A stretch of 64,000 nt of DNA, from positions 299,914 through 363,913 of the forward strand of contig NZ_FWFO01000003.1 of NCBI RefSeq assembly GCF_900172225.1. The letters are read 5' to 3'. A model generated the notes under the pieces. The model did no database searches and was not told the DNA's origin. It was given only the letters and a program-made list of their open reading frames with translations. The stretch comes from Falsiruegeria litorea R37. Lineage in GTDB: Bacteria; Pseudomonadota; Alphaproteobacteria; Rhodobacterales; Rhodobacteraceae. A program made the translations under genes and the position numbers. Positions within the stretch are counted from its first letter, which is position 1. Each line of letters opens with the position of its first letter. Below are positions 20,308 through 29,630 of this stretch, piece by piece.

Positions 20308-21914
20308 CAGACCTTCTCCTCACTTTCCTGCAGCCAGCTGCGCAGGATTTCTACTGACTCTTCCTGCTTGTCCCCGATCATCGCGCGTAAGCGATCCACC
20401 GGATCTTCGGATGTACCCACACCTGCAATCTGTCGAACTGACGAATTCGGCGCTTGAAGCGGCTCATACCCTTCACCCTCTCCTGTCGCGATTTCACCAG
20501 TTAGGGCTGGCTGTCCGAGTGCAGACGAATTTCTATTTGTTGGAGCACCGGGCGGCAGAGCCAACGATGGCGCGCCAATCTGAGCGGTGTTACTCAGGAT
20601 CGGACGGACGACAAACAGGCCAAGCCCAAGCGCCACAATTGCCAGGGTCGCCACCTGAATCAGCGACATTGCATCCAGGTGCATACCCTGAAACAGCGAG
20701 GGACCTGCCGCCGTGCCCAGGGGCTCGATGGTCGGCAACTCCATGGATTTAATTGTGATGACATCCCCGCGGTCTGCGTCATACCCCACGGCCGACGACA
20801 CCAACTCACGCAATGCATCCAGCTCTTCCTCGGGGCGCGGGACAAAGGCACCGCCAGCGACCTCGGTCGGCGTTCCGTTGACCAGAACTGCGACGCTCAG
20901 GCGTTTTACTGCACCTGGAACGCGCAGGATCTCCATCTCGGTTTCGGACACTTCATAATTCACCCGCTCACGTGTCGCGCTGGTGGACGAATTCGATTCG
21001 TCACCCGTCGCGCCATCCCCATCCGGCAGGTTCGACGCCACAGTCACATCGCCGGACTGGTTCTTGGAATTGTCCGAACGCTCCTCAACATCCGTGCTGA
21101 TCGCCACCCGCCCGTTGGGGTCAAAGCGGCGCTCGCGGATAGATTCGGTTTCAGTCACGGTGTCGACACTGATTTCGACCACCGCATTGCCCTTGCCAAC
21201 GCGTGCTTCGACCAGACGCAACACCCGGTCGCGCATCTGTTGCGCCCGATCATCAGCCGTGCTGGCTGCCGCCGTGGCCTCGGGCGAGCCGATCAGCGTG
21301 CCGTTGGCATCGATGATCGCCACATTGTCCACAGACAACCCGCTGATTGCGCTGGACACCAGAAAGCGAATCGCATTGGCCTGGGTCGGCGTGATCGGGC
21401 TGCCGGTCGGAATGACCGAGACCGAGGCGGTGGGTTCCGCACTGCGCTGAAAGGGCGAGGACGCGCTGTTGGCGATGTGAACCCGCGCTTGGCTGATAAA
21501 GGGTGACGCCACGATCGTGCGCGCCAATTCCCCCTCTTTCGCGCGCCAATAAGCGGCATCGAACATTTGCGAGGTGGTGCCAAATCCGCTTAGCGAATCG
21601 AGGAGTTCGTAGCCACGCCCGCCGTTTGCCGGTAGCCCTTCGCTCGCCAATGTCAGGCGCAGCTCGTCCCGCTGCGCCGCGGGAACGTATATCGAACCGC
21701 CCCGCACGTCATAGGGAATGCCACGCTGCTCCAGTGAGCGGACCACATCGCCGGCCGAGCCGCTTTCCAACCCCGCATAAAGCAATTGCATGCTTGGGTT
21801 TGCCGCGATTCGCGACATCGCCAGAACCGCAAGGAACACCGCAACCGCAGCCCCCACAACGATAATCTGTTTTCTTTTGTCTAAACTTGCCCAGACAGTT
21901 CTAATCTGCTGCAC
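20307..21914 (-). CDS. fliF: Flagellar MS-ring protein FliF
   Basis: The 535-aa protein has two membrane segments, near residues 18-38 (IVVGAAVAVFLAVLAMSRI) and about 425-450 (IQVATLAIVALGLGLFVV). Between them is a large periplasmic region with ring-building motifs (LALASEGLPANGGRGYEL-like, ARVHIA). The acidic C-terminal tail with RLRAMIGDKQEESVEILRSWL fits FliG binding. FliF forms the MS ring, the base for basal-body assembly. It is first in the minus operon, divergent from fliL across a 118-bp region with a CtrA-like box. Confidence 0.94.
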   Translation of the reverse strand: MQQIRTVWASLDKRKQIIVVGAAVAVFLAVLAMSRIAANPSMQLLYAGLESGSAGDVVRSLEQRGIPYDVRGGSIYVPAAQRDELRLTLASEGLPANGGRGYELLDSLSGFGTTSQMFDAAYWRAKEGELARTIVASPFISQARVHIANSASSPFQRSAEPTASVSVIPTGSPITPTQANAIRFLVSSAISGLSVDNVAIIDANGTLIGSPEATAAASTADDRAQQMRDRVLRLVEARVGKGNAVVEISVDTVTETESIRERRFDPNGRVAISTDVEERSDNSKNQSGDVTVASNLPDGDGATGDESNSSTSATRERVNYEVSETEMEILRVPGAVKRLSVAVLVNGTPTEVAGGAFVPRPEEELDALRELVSSAVGYDADRGDVITIKSMELPTIEPLGTAAGPSLFQGMHLDAMSLIQVATLAIVALGLGLFVVRPILSNTAQIGAPSLALPPGAPTNRNSSALGQPALTGEIATGEGEGYEPLQAPNSSVRQIAGVGTSEDPVDRLRAMIGDKQEESVEILRSWLQESEEKV

Positions 21915-21972
21915 GCTAACCTCCGTCTCGCCGACATTCTGTTCGGCACATCCCTGTTTTGGTCGATTGGCC

Positions 21973-21988
21973 TTAACAATCGGTTAGT
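21973..21988. promoter_or_regulatory. CtrA-like box in the fliF/fliL divergent promoter
   Basis: TTAA (21973-21976) and TTAG (21984-21987) are separated by exactly 7 bases in the 118-bp gap between the outward-facing fliF and fliL genes. This is one mismatch from TTAA-N7-TTAA and comparable with the boxes before motB and flgE. I see no sigma-54 type GG-N10-GC promoter here. Confidence 0.5.
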
Positions 21989-22032
21989 TCCTGACCGGTT
22001 ATGAATGTCCTCGAAGTTGAAGAGGGTACGGC

Positions 22033-22539
22033 ATGTCCGATGTGACGGCAGATGAACTGGAACCAGAGAAAAAAGGCGGCAAACTCCCGCTGATTATTGG
22101 GCTCGTTCTGGGGCTGGTTGGAGCGGGCGCGGGATTCTATGCGACCACCTCGGGGTTGATTCCCATCGGTTCGAAATCCGAAGAGCATGCGGAGAAAGCG
22201 CAGGCAGATGACACTGGTGAACACCCTGCTGCTTTGCCGGATATCGAGTATGTGGATCTGACACCAATCATGATCACGCTCAGCGGTGGAGAGACGATCC
22301 ATCAGCTTCGGTTTCATGCCCAGCTTGAGGTCGAATCGAAATACCACGCGGATGTCGAAAAGATACGTCCTCGGGTTCTGGATGTACTCAACGGCTACCT
22401 CCGAGCTCTGGAACTGTCGGATCTTCGCGATCCTCTCGCCCTGACCCGGCTGCGCGGCCAGATGCTGCGCCGCATTGGCATAGTTGCTGGCAAAGGTCGC
22501 GTGCGCGACCTGCTGGTGATCGAATTTGTACTGAACTAG
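22033..22539 (+). CDS. fliL: Flagellar basal body-associated protein FliL
   Basis: The 168-aa protein has a short charged cytoplasmic N-terminus, one membrane helix (about residues 18-40, LPLIIGLVLGLVGAGAGFYA), a periplasmic linker, and a FliL domain ending in GRVRDLLVIEFVLN. FliL associates with the stator and modulates torque. It is first in the long plus-strand operon that includes motA, consistent with that role. A second FliL-like gene is at 31944-32459. Confidence 0.9.
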   Translation: MSDVTADELEPEKKGGKLPLIIGLVLGLVGAGAGFYATTSGLIPIGSKSEEHAEKAQADDTGEHPAALPDIEYVDLTPIMITLSGGETIHQLRFHAQLEVESKYHADVEKIRPRVLDVLNGYLRALELSDLRDPLALTRLRGQMLRRIGIVAGKGRVRDLLVIEFVLN

Positions 22540-22548
22540 GAGAATAAA

Positions 22549-22995
22549 TTGGAACTCGTGGCAGATATTCTTCTTGTCGCCGGCGCTTTGGGTGCAGGCC
22601 TATACTGTTTTGTTCTGGCCCGGCGCCTGAACCGGTTCAACGATCTGGAAAAGGGGGTGGGTGGCGCCGTCGCGGTTTTGTCCGCGCAGGTGGATGATCT
22701 AAACAAAACCCTGCAATCAGCGCGTGCCGCCTCGGACAGCTCGAACGAAGCTTTGAGCGATCTGACAACCAAGGCCGAGGCGGCAGCACAGCGGCTCGAA
22801 TTATTGATGGCCTCGATGCATGACGTACCGATCAACGACATTCCAGAACCGGATGTGTCCCTAGCACGGACAGCACAAAACCCCGACGAAATCACCAAGC
22901 CGGGCACCACTGAGGCAGAGTGCAAAACCGAAGCACCAGCACCTGGGCTGATGTTCATGCGCCGTGACCGCAGCGCAGCGAAGGCAAACACATGA
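22549..22995 (+). CDS. Small membrane-anchored coiled-coil protein of the flagellar operon
   Basis: The 148-aa protein has an N-terminal membrane segment (about residues 3-23, VADILLVAGALGAGLYCFVLA), then a helical, probably coiled-coil, stretch (residues 30-90) and a variable acidic tail. I do not recognise a named family. Translation most likely starts at TTG 22549 preceded by TAGGAGA seven bases away; TTG starts are weak, which may keep the level low. It lies 9 bp after fliL and overlaps the motE-like gene as ATGA, so it is probably a stator or export accessory. Confidence 0.7.
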   Translation: MELVADILLVAGALGAGLYCFVLARRLNRFNDLEKGVGGAVAVLSAQVDDLNKTLQSARAASDSSNEALSDLTTKAEAAAQRLELLMASMHDVPINDIPEPDVSLARTAQNPDEITKPGTTEAECKTEAPAPGLMFMRRDRSAAKANT

Positions 22996-23576
22996 GCAAG
23001 CCGGCAACAGCACGCAACGGTGCTCTGACTGTTATTGCCGTCCTCATGCTCGGCTCGGCAGTGCTTCGGGTGGGGTTCGAGGCTGGACCAGCCATTGCCC
23101 GAGAAATCAATTCTGAAACACCCGAGGTGCCCAAAGACGGGATGGCGCCCAAGGTAAGCGAAACAGCTGTCGAGTACCAAAAACTATTGGCGGCCCTTCA
23201 AGAACGCGAGCAGGAACTTTCCCGCCGCGAATCGCAGATCGAAGAGCGATCCAAGGCCCTGGCCGTTGCAGATCAGGCCATCGAACAGAAACTCGCAGCC
23301 TTGACCGAAGCCGAAGAGACGCTGCGTGAGACCATCGCCTTAGCCGATGTCGCGGCCGAAGACGACCTGACACGGCTCACAAATGTCTATGAGCAGATGA
23401 AGCCCAAGGAATCGGCCGCCCTGTTCGAAGAGATGGACCCTGACTTTGCCGCCGGTTTCCTGGCCCGCATGCGGCCCGAAGCCGCTGCCGGAATCATGGC
23501 CGGTCTCAGCCCGACAGCAGCCTACACCATCAGCGTGGTTCTGGCTGGACGCAACGCCAACGTTCCAGGCGACTGA
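22992..23576 (+). CDS. MotE-like flagellar protein (membrane anchor, coiled coil, MgtE-N-type domain)
   Basis: The 194-aa protein has one N-terminal membrane segment (about residues 10-28), a long charged coiled coil (about residues 60-120, rich in Q/E/R), and a C-terminal domain with MKPKESAALFEEMDPDFAAGFLARM (quoted here as key phrase KESAALFEEMDP). That domain resembles the N-terminal domain of MgtE magnesium transporters. This architecture is that of MotE proteins, which in rhizobia act as periplasmic chaperones of MotC. Here it lies directly upstream of motA. The function in roseobacters is inferred. Confidence 0.75.
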   Translation: MSKPATARNGALTVIAVLMLGSAVLRVGFEAGPAIAREINSETPEVPKDGMAPKVSETAVEYQKLLAALQEREQELSRRESQIEERSKALAVADQAIEQKLAALTEAEETLRETIALADVAAEDDLTRLTNVYEQMKPKESAALFEEMDPDFAAGFLARMRPEAAAGIMAGLSPTAAYTISVVLAGRNANVPGD

Positions 23577-23633
23577 CCCTCATGACCGCCTGTTTGATCC
23601 TTTCAACCCAACAGCTGAATTCGGAGTACTGAC

Positions 23634-24503
23634 ATGATCGGAATCATCGGGATTGTATGCATCTTCGCGATGGTTTTTGGCGGCTACCTGGCCGCTGGCG
23701 GTAAAATGGCCATCATTTTGAAATCTCTGCCGTTTGAGATGATGATGATTGGCGGCGCAGCCGTTGGCGCCTTTTTGATCAGCAACGACATGGGTGGCGT
23801 CAAACACACAGCCAAAGACATGGCCAAGGTGTTCAAGGGGGCCAAATGGAAACCCGACGACTATCGCGATCTGCTGTGTCTGCTGTTTGCCCTGATCCGC
23901 ATCGCGCGTCAAAACCCGGTTGAGGTCGAACAGCACATCGAAGATCCCGAAAATTCCAGCCTGTTTTCCAAATACCCCAAGATTCAGGCGGATAAAGAGG
24001 CGGTTGATCTGATCTGCGACACCATGCGCTCGGCTTCGATGAACTATGACGACCCACACCAGGTCGAAGAGGTACTGGAAAAACGCATGGACGCAAACCT
24101 GCATCACGCGCTGCATTCCAGCCACGCCTTGCAAACCGTCGCCGACGGCCTGCCCGCCTTGGGGATTGTTGCGGCGGTTCTGGGTGTGATCAAAACAATG
24201 GGTTCGATCGACCAGCCGCCCGAGGTTCTGGGCAAGCTGATCGGCGGCGCTCTGGTCGGGACATTCCTGGGCGTTTTCCTGGCCTATGGCCTGGTCGGTC
24301 CCTTTGCCTCCAAAGTCAAAGCCGTGGTTGAAGAGGATGCACATTTCTATCAACTGATCCGCGAGGTTTTGGTCGCCAACCTGCACAATCATGCCGCCGC
24401 CATCTGTATCGAGGTTGGACGTCAGAACACACCCTCGCACATCCGGCCCAAATTCGCAGATCTGGAAGAGGCGCTAAAAGCCATCAAACAGGACGCCGCA
24501 TGA
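23634..24503 (+). CDS. motA: Flagellar motor stator protein MotA
   Basis: The 289-aa protein has four membrane segments: two near the N-terminus (residues 1-22 and 33-50) and two in the C-terminal third (about 170-190 and 200-222). The conserved cytoplasmic loop and the proline-containing segment DGLPALGIVAAVLGVIKTM (key phrase LPALGIVAAV) are present. It forms the proton channel with MotB (gene at 12508). The length agrees with the alphaproteobacterial MotA form. Its last codons overlap the ATG of the following 730-aa gene. Confidence 0.94.
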   Translation: MIGIIGIVCIFAMVFGGYLAAGGKMAIILKSLPFEMMMIGGAAVGAFLISNDMGGVKHTAKDMAKVFKGAKWKPDDYRDLLCLLFALIRIARQNPVEVEQHIEDPENSSLFSKYPKIQADKEAVDLICDTMRSASMNYDDPHQVEEVLEKRMDANLHHALHSSHALQTVADGLPALGIVAAVLGVIKTMGSIDQPPEVLGKLIGGALVGTFLGVFLAYGLVGPFASKVKAVVEEDAHFYQLIREVLVANLHNHAAAICIEVGRQNTPSHIRPKFADLEEALKAIKQDAA

Positions 24504-26692
24504 CCCGGCTAATTCTGTTCCTCGTCCTTTCGACCCTCAGTGCAACATCGGCCCTCGCCGAGCGTCTGATCGTGCGATCGGGTGAGCATCCGAATTTCAC
24601 GCGGTTGGTCATGAAACTACCGCAAGGCATTGAATGGTCGCTCAGAACCGGAACCAGCGAAGCGGAACTCAGCATGGAACTGCCGGATGTTGAGTTTGAT
24701 ACAACAGGCGTATTCGCACGCATTCCGCGCGCCCGTCTAACAGCCCTTAAACAAGAGACCACCGGTGGCCCGCTGCGCCTATCCTTTGGATGCTTTTGCG
24801 AAGCCAAAGCTTTTGTTGAGGCTGGAAACTACCTTGTTGTGGATATCCGGAAATCGACAGCATCCAGACCTATTGCCTTGAAGTTGCCAATCGTTTTGCC
24901 AGCCACTGCCCAAACAGCAGATCCGGAAGACTCACCTGAAATCGAAATCAGCGACGCACCCCCCCTGTCTCTGCCTCTCGACCCGCCATCGCCCAGATCG
25001 CAAAACGACTTATCCCATCTTCTGCCCAATCAACGACAGACAGAGTTTCGCCTGCTGACGCAGATCACGCGCGCGGTCGATCAAGATGTTCTCGATATTG
25101 CACCAAATGTTGTCGCTATTGATATCGAGGGTACAGAACATCTGGAAAACCCTGATGTCCCAGATGCGGTAAGTTTCAACGAAAACATTCGCATTGCTAC
25201 CGTAATCGACAGGGACCTCTATGGTCTGTCTGATCACATGTCGAACGGCACAACCAAACGAACCTGCTCGGCGATCGATGATCTGGAGTTGTCCCAGTGG
25301 GGCGAACCCGGTGGCTTTGGCGATCACATTGGCGATCTACGAAATCGTGTGGTGACCGAAGCAGGAGACATCGATCCAGATGTGGTTGTGGAATTGGTCA
25401 AACAATACATATACTTCGGCTTCGGCACCGAAGCATTGAACACCCTGTCGTTACATCCAAACCCTTCACAGATCACGTGGGAACTGCCAATTCTGGCTGG
25501 GCTCTTGGACAACGGGTCTACGCCCGCGGCATTTGAACTCACAGGCTTGCAGCATTGCGACGGCCCGATCTCTCTGTGGTCAGTCTTGGCACAGGACAAC
25601 CTAGCCCAGGACGCAAACACACAGGCCATTACCAACGCTTTTGCCAAATTGCCTGAGCATCTGCAGTTTCAACTTGGTCCCAAACTGGGAATGATCCTGA
25701 CGCGTGCCGGCGACAAGGTTTCAACGCGTGCGGTGTTGCGTATTCTGAACCGCAGCCGACCCAGCCCCCAGCCTGAAGTGTCTCTGGTTGAAGCCGAAGT
25801 CGCCCGCCTGGAAGGTGATCACGAAGAATACCAAGAAAAGCTTGAAACCGTGGTCGAGGACACAAGCGATTCCGAACAAGCGCCGCGCGCCTTGATCGCC
25901 TTGCTCGAAGACCGCTGGGAGTTGCGCCAAGGGTTCTCCGAGGCCAACACGGAACTGCTGGCCGCGCACGCGCATGAGTTCCGCAAATCCGAACTCGGCA
26001 CCGATCTGCAACGCGCTTATGTGCTGGCGTTGGGGCTGAACGGGCAATTCGACGAGGGGTTTTCGGAATTGGGTGAATTGGGGACAGATCAACGCCCCGC
26101 TTCGCTCAACCGTATCCTCACACTATTGGCAGAACGCGCCGATGATGTCTCCTTTCTAAAACTTGCGCTGGAACACAGCGATCAGCGCCCGGGCATTCTG
26201 GCACGTGAAACCGTCGATTTGCTGGCCGAGCGTCTGATCGACCTGGGATTCTACAAGCAAGCAATGGACCTTTTGGATGACCCGCTCAAAGGCCGTGTGG
26301 CCAAGAACCGCAAGTTCCTTTTGGCGCGCGCGGCATTGGGTATGAACCTGCCACACCGGGCTCAGTTGGAGCTGTTGGGAACAAAGGGGCCCGAGGCCGC
26401 AAGACTGCGAGCAAAGGCGCTTGAACAGAAGGGCGAGTTGACCGCGGCAGCCGAACAATTGGTCGAATCAGGTCAATTGGACGACGCTGCTCGTGCCCTT
26501 TGGTTGACCGAAAATTGGGAACAGATGCCAGAGGTAGACAGCGCCTATACCCGCGCGGCCGAGCTCTCGATCAATCTCCAGCCCCCTGAAACCATCGAGA
26601 TCCCAAGCCGTCTGTCTGAGGCGCGAAATCTGATCTCGGAAAGCGAAAACGCACGGGCCGCGATCGGCGAACTGCTGGACGCCATCAATTGA
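24500..26692 (+). CDS. Large secreted protein of the motA operon, unassigned
   Basis: The 730-aa protein has a Sec signal peptide (MTRLILFLVLSTLSATSALA) and then a beta-rich N-terminal segment (residues about 22-125; RLIVRSGEHPNFTRLVMKLP) that looks like an AMIN-type domain. A proline-rich linker follows near 150-175, then a long helical C-terminal part (about 290-730) with repeating helix pairs suggestive of a TPR-like solenoid. It overlaps motA by ATGA. Position and export suggest a periplasmic motor or stator accessory, the place MotC holds in rhizobia. I see no clear sequence link to MotC, so no name is given. Confidence 0.7.
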   Translation: MTRLILFLVLSTLSATSALAERLIVRSGEHPNFTRLVMKLPQGIEWSLRTGTSEAELSMELPDVEFDTTGVFARIPRARLTALKQETTGGPLRLSFGCFCEAKAFVEAGNYLVVDIRKSTASRPIALKLPIVLPATAQTADPEDSPEIEISDAPPLSLPLDPPSPRSQNDLSHLLPNQRQTEFRLLTQITRAVDQDVLDIAPNVVAIDIEGTEHLENPDVPDAVSFNENIRIATVIDRDLYGLSDHMSNGTTKRTCSAIDDLELSQWGEPGGFGDHIGDLRNRVVTEAGDIDPDVVVELVKQYIYFGFGTEALNTLSLHPNPSQITWELPILAGLLDNGSTPAAFELTGLQHCDGPISLWSVLAQDNLAQDANTQAITNAFAKLPEHLQFQLGPKLGMILTRAGDKVSTRAVLRILNRSRPSPQPEVSLVEAEVARLEGDHEEYQEKLETVVEDTSDSEQAPRALIALLEDRWELRQGFSEANTELLAAHAHEFRKSELGTDLQRAYVLALGLNGQFDEGFSELGELGTDQRPASLNRILTLLAERADDVSFLKLALEHSDQRPGILARETVDLLAERLIDLGFYKQAMDLLDDPLKGRVAKNRKFLLARAALGMNLPHRAQLELLGTKGPEAARLRAKALEQKGELTAAAEQLVESGQLDDAARALWLTENWEQMPEVDSAYTRAAELSINLQPPETIEIPSRLSEARNLISESENARAAIGELLDAIN

Positions 26693-26701
26693 TCCATGAA
26701 C

Positions 26702-26727
26702 GCCGAACGCAAACAATTGAGTTCGGC
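26702..26727 (+). terminator. Weak stem-loop after the 730-aa gene
   Basis: GCCGAAC (26702-26708) pairs with GTTCGGC (26721-26727) around a 12-base loop. No T-tract follows. It may be an attenuator or an mRNA-processing site inside the operon rather than a full terminator. Confidence 0.35.
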
Positions 26728-26787
26728 TAACCAATTATAAATACTCGGATCCTAGCCTCTGCTTGACGCATAATGTGGATAGGCAGA

Positions 26788-27534
26788 ATGCCCCGACCCT
26801 TTCATTCCAGGCTCTGGAGCTGGCTCAGATCGGCCAGATCAAACCAAGGGCGACCTGCCCTTTTCCTGACCTTCATTTTGGTCAGTTTTACTCCATCACT
26901 GCCCCATGCCCTGACCCAGTTTCGAACCACGGGCAACCTATGCGATCGGGCGGCCCTAAGGGCCGCGCGCACCCACGCCGTCCCCGAGGATGTGATGCTT
27001 GCCATCACCCGGATTGAAACGGGGCGCACATCGAAAGGCGAAACATCACCCTGGCCCTGGACCGTCAACATGGAAGGAGCCGGTCATTGGTTCTCTACCG
27101 AAGACGACGCACGATCCTTTGTCTTTTCGCGGTTCAAGGACGGCGCGCGCAGCTTTGATGTGGGCTGTTTTCAGATCAACTACAAATGGCACAGCAGCGG
27201 CTTCAAATCCATTGACGAGATGTTCGACCCGGACCTGAACGCCGCCTATGCCGCCCGGTTCCTCAGAACATTGCACGATGAATTCGGCGACTGGTCCAAG
27301 GCCGCTGGCGCCTATCACTCGCGAACGCGCCAATACGCCGATATCTACATCGCCCGGTTCGACGCCACGCGCGCGGACCTGACCGCCCCCTCTCCATCGA
27401 TCGACACCGGTCCTCTGCCGATTCTGGGCCGCACCTTACGCCAACCGCTGATCGGATCCGGGTCTGGTGGGCTGGGTTCTTTGGTTCCCACTGGCGCAGC
27501 GGCAAACTCTTCCTCTCTCATTGCTTTCAACTGA
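26788..27534 (+). CDS. sltF: Flagellar-cluster lytic transglycosylase, SltF-like
   Basis: The 248-aa protein has an N-terminal signal or anchor (hydrophobic about residues 22-40, ALFLTFILVSFTPSLPHA) and an SLT transglycosylase domain with the catalytic glutamate E77 in AITRIETGR, then DVGCFQINYKWHSSGF and AAYAARFLRTLHDEFGDWSKAAGAYHS (key phrase AGAYHSRT). It would cut peptidoglycan to let the rod pass. In Rhodobacter sphaeroides the flagellar SltF has this role, replacing the muramidase half of FlgJ. The ATG at 26788 with AGG just upstream is preferred to that at 26773. flhA starts immediately after it. Confidence 0.82.
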   Translation: MPRPFHSRLWSWLRSARSNQGRPALFLTFILVSFTPSLPHALTQFRTTGNLCDRAALRAARTHAVPEDVMLAITRIETGRTSKGETSPWPWTVNMEGAGHWFSTEDDARSFVFSRFKDGARSFDVGCFQINYKWHSSGFKSIDEMFDPDLNAAYAARFLRTLHDEFGDWSKAAGAYHSRTRQYADIYIARFDATRADLTAPSPSIDTGPLPILGRTLRQPLIGSGSGGLGSLVPTGAAANSSSLIAFN

Positions 27535-27535
27535 C

Positions 27536-29626
27536 ATGCCCAAAGTTCAGATAAACTCTCTCTTCAGCCCGACCGTCCTGTTGGCGATTGCGTTGATGAC
27601 CATCATCATCATGATGATCCTGCCAGTGCCTGCCTGGGTTCTGGATGTTGGTCTTGCCGCTTCCTTTGGCCTGGCAATCCTGATCTTCACGATCACGCTT
27701 TTCATCGAACGCCCGCTGGATTTCTCGGCCTTTCCGACAATCCTGTTGGCGTCTCTGATGCTGCGATTGTCGCTGAATATCTCATCCACGAAACTCATCA
27801 TCGGTCAGGGGCATACCGGTCCCAATGCAGCTGGTGACGTGATCGAAGGGTTTGCCCAGTTCATCATGGGTGGCAGCGTGTTCCTGGGTCTTGTGGTGTT
27901 CGGTGTTCTGCTGATCGTGAACTTCATGGTGATCACCAAGGGCGCTGCCCGCATGGCCGAAGTTGGCGCGCGCTTTGCCCTGGACGGGATGCCTGGCAAA
28001 CAGCTGGCCATCGACAGCGACATGTCCGCGGGTGCCATTGACCATGCCCAGGCCAAGGAACGGCGGGAGCGGGAGCAACAAGAGACCACCTTTTTCGGCT
28101 CGCTCGATGGTGCGTCGAAATTTGTCAAAGGCGATGCGATTGCCGGTCTTCTGATAACGCTGTTGAACCTTGTCATGGGGCTTGTGATGGGTGTGGTGGT
28201 CCATCAGATGCCCATCTCCTCCGCCTTTGAAACATACGCCATTCTGACCGTCGGGGACGGGCTGGTCTCGCAAATCCCGGCCGTCATTATCTCGATCGCC
28301 TCGGCCCTGTTGCTGGCGCGCGGCGGAATGCAGGGCGCAACAGATCTGGCACTGCTGGATCAATTGGGGAAACACCCTGCTGCCCTGGCCACCGTGGCGG
28401 TTCTAATGGGCGTGTTTGCGCTTGTGCCTGGCCTGCCATTTCTGCCGTTCATTCTGGGCAGCGGCGCGTTGGGCGCAGCAGCATACTGGATGGTACAGCA
28501 GCAGCGGAAACAGGCGGAAGAAACGGAAGCCAGCAAGGCATTGCCAGACGAGCCCACGCAGAACCGCGGCCTGGGCGACATTCTGGATCTGGACGATGTT
28601 CATCTGGAATTTGCCCCTGATCTGGTTGGTATGGTTTTGGACCCCGGTACCGGATTGGACGCGCGCATCGCCAACATGCGCACCCATGTCGCGTCCGAGT
28701 TCGGGTTGATCCTGCCGGACATCCGCCTGACCGATCAGGCCGAATTGACTCCAGGCACCTACATCATTCGGGTCCAGGGTGTCGAACAGGTGCGCGGCGT
28801 GTTGCATCCCGATCTGGTGTTGGCGCTGGTGCCAGACAGCTTTGCCGCCCTGCCTGACGGCAAGGACGTGACCGAACCCGTCTATGGCGCCCCGGCGCGT
28901 TGGATCTCGCCAAAGGATCAGGATGGCGCCGCCATTTCCGGGGCCACCATCGTTTCACCGCCCGAGATTCTGGCCACCCATCTGCTCGAAGTGATCAAAC
29001 AGAACTTTGCCCGTCTGCTGACCCTGAAATCCCTGCGCCGCCTACTGGATGAAATGAAGCGGCTCAGCGACCCGGCCCGGGCCGAAGCGAACCGCAAATT
29101 GCTGGACGAGCTGATCCCAGACAAGGTGCCGATGGACACGCTGCACAGTGTTCTACGTCTGTTGCTGGATGAGCGGGTATCGATCCGAAACATGCCCCTT
29201 ATCCTGGAAACCATCGCCGAGGCCCGCCTGCTCACCACCCAGCCCGAAGCCATCTGCGAACATGTGCGGCACCGTTTGGGGTTCCAACTGGTGGCCGAAA
29301 TGAAACGCCCAGACGGGTCTATCCCATTGGTGCAATTGGCCCCAGAATGGGAAGACGCATTTGTCACCTATCAAGTTGACGGCGGGGTCAGTGGCCTGGA
29401 CATCGCGCTGCCACCCGATCTGTTCAATCGCCTGGCAGACGGCGTCTCGGAACAGGTTGGACAAACGGCTGAAAACGGCATTTACCCGGCGGTCGTCACC
29501 TCGACCCGGCGCAGGCGCTTCTTGCGTACCGTCATGCGCGCGCGCGGCATCTCAAACCCCGTTCTTTCATTCGAGGAAATCGGCCTCGAAGCGCGTCCAG
29601 CGCTGGTTGGGTTGGTGGCAGCCTAA
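27536..29626 (+). CDS. flhA: Flagellar export gate protein FlhA
   Basis: The 696-aa protein has an N-terminal half with about eight membrane segments (residues about 15-330) and a large cytoplasmic C-terminal domain that docks chaperone-substrate complexes. The FHIPEP-family signature is visible in GARFALDGMPGKQLAID around residues 143-159. FlhA is the proton-driven core of the export apparatus. The ATG at 27536 lies one base after the sltF-like stop; upstream in-frame starts run into that gene and are rejected. Confidence 0.95.
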   Translation: MPKVQINSLFSPTVLLAIALMTIIIMMILPVPAWVLDVGLAASFGLAILIFTITLFIERPLDFSAFPTILLASLMLRLSLNISSTKLIIGQGHTGPNAAGDVIEGFAQFIMGGSVFLGLVVFGVLLIVNFMVITKGAARMAEVGARFALDGMPGKQLAIDSDMSAGAIDHAQAKERREREQQETTFFGSLDGASKFVKGDAIAGLLITLLNLVMGLVMGVVVHQMPISSAFETYAILTVGDGLVSQIPAVIISIASALLLARGGMQGATDLALLDQLGKHPAALATVAVLMGVFALVPGLPFLPFILGSGALGAAAYWMVQQQRKQAEETEASKALPDEPTQNRGLGDILDLDDVHLEFAPDLVGMVLDPGTGLDARIANMRTHVASEFGLILPDIRLTDQAELTPGTYIIRVQGVEQVRGVLHPDLVLALVPDSFAALPDGKDVTEPVYGAPARWISPKDQDGAAISGATIVSPPEILATHLLEVIKQNFARLLTLKSLRRLLDEMKRLSDPARAEANRKLLDELIPDKVPMDTLHSVLRLLLDERVSIRNMPLILETIAEARLLTTQPEAICEHVRHRLGFQLVAEMKRPDGSIPLVQLAPEWEDAFVTYQVDGGVSGLDIALPPDLFNRLADGVSEQVGQTAENGIYPAVVTSTRRRRFLRTVMRARGISNPVLSFEEIGLEARPALVGLVAA

Positions 29627-29630
29627 TTCC

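Noticed and set aside
21915..22032. Sigma-54 promoter for fliF or fliL
   Set aside because: I found no GG-N10-GC element of the TGGCAC-N5-TTGC type on either strand in the gap.
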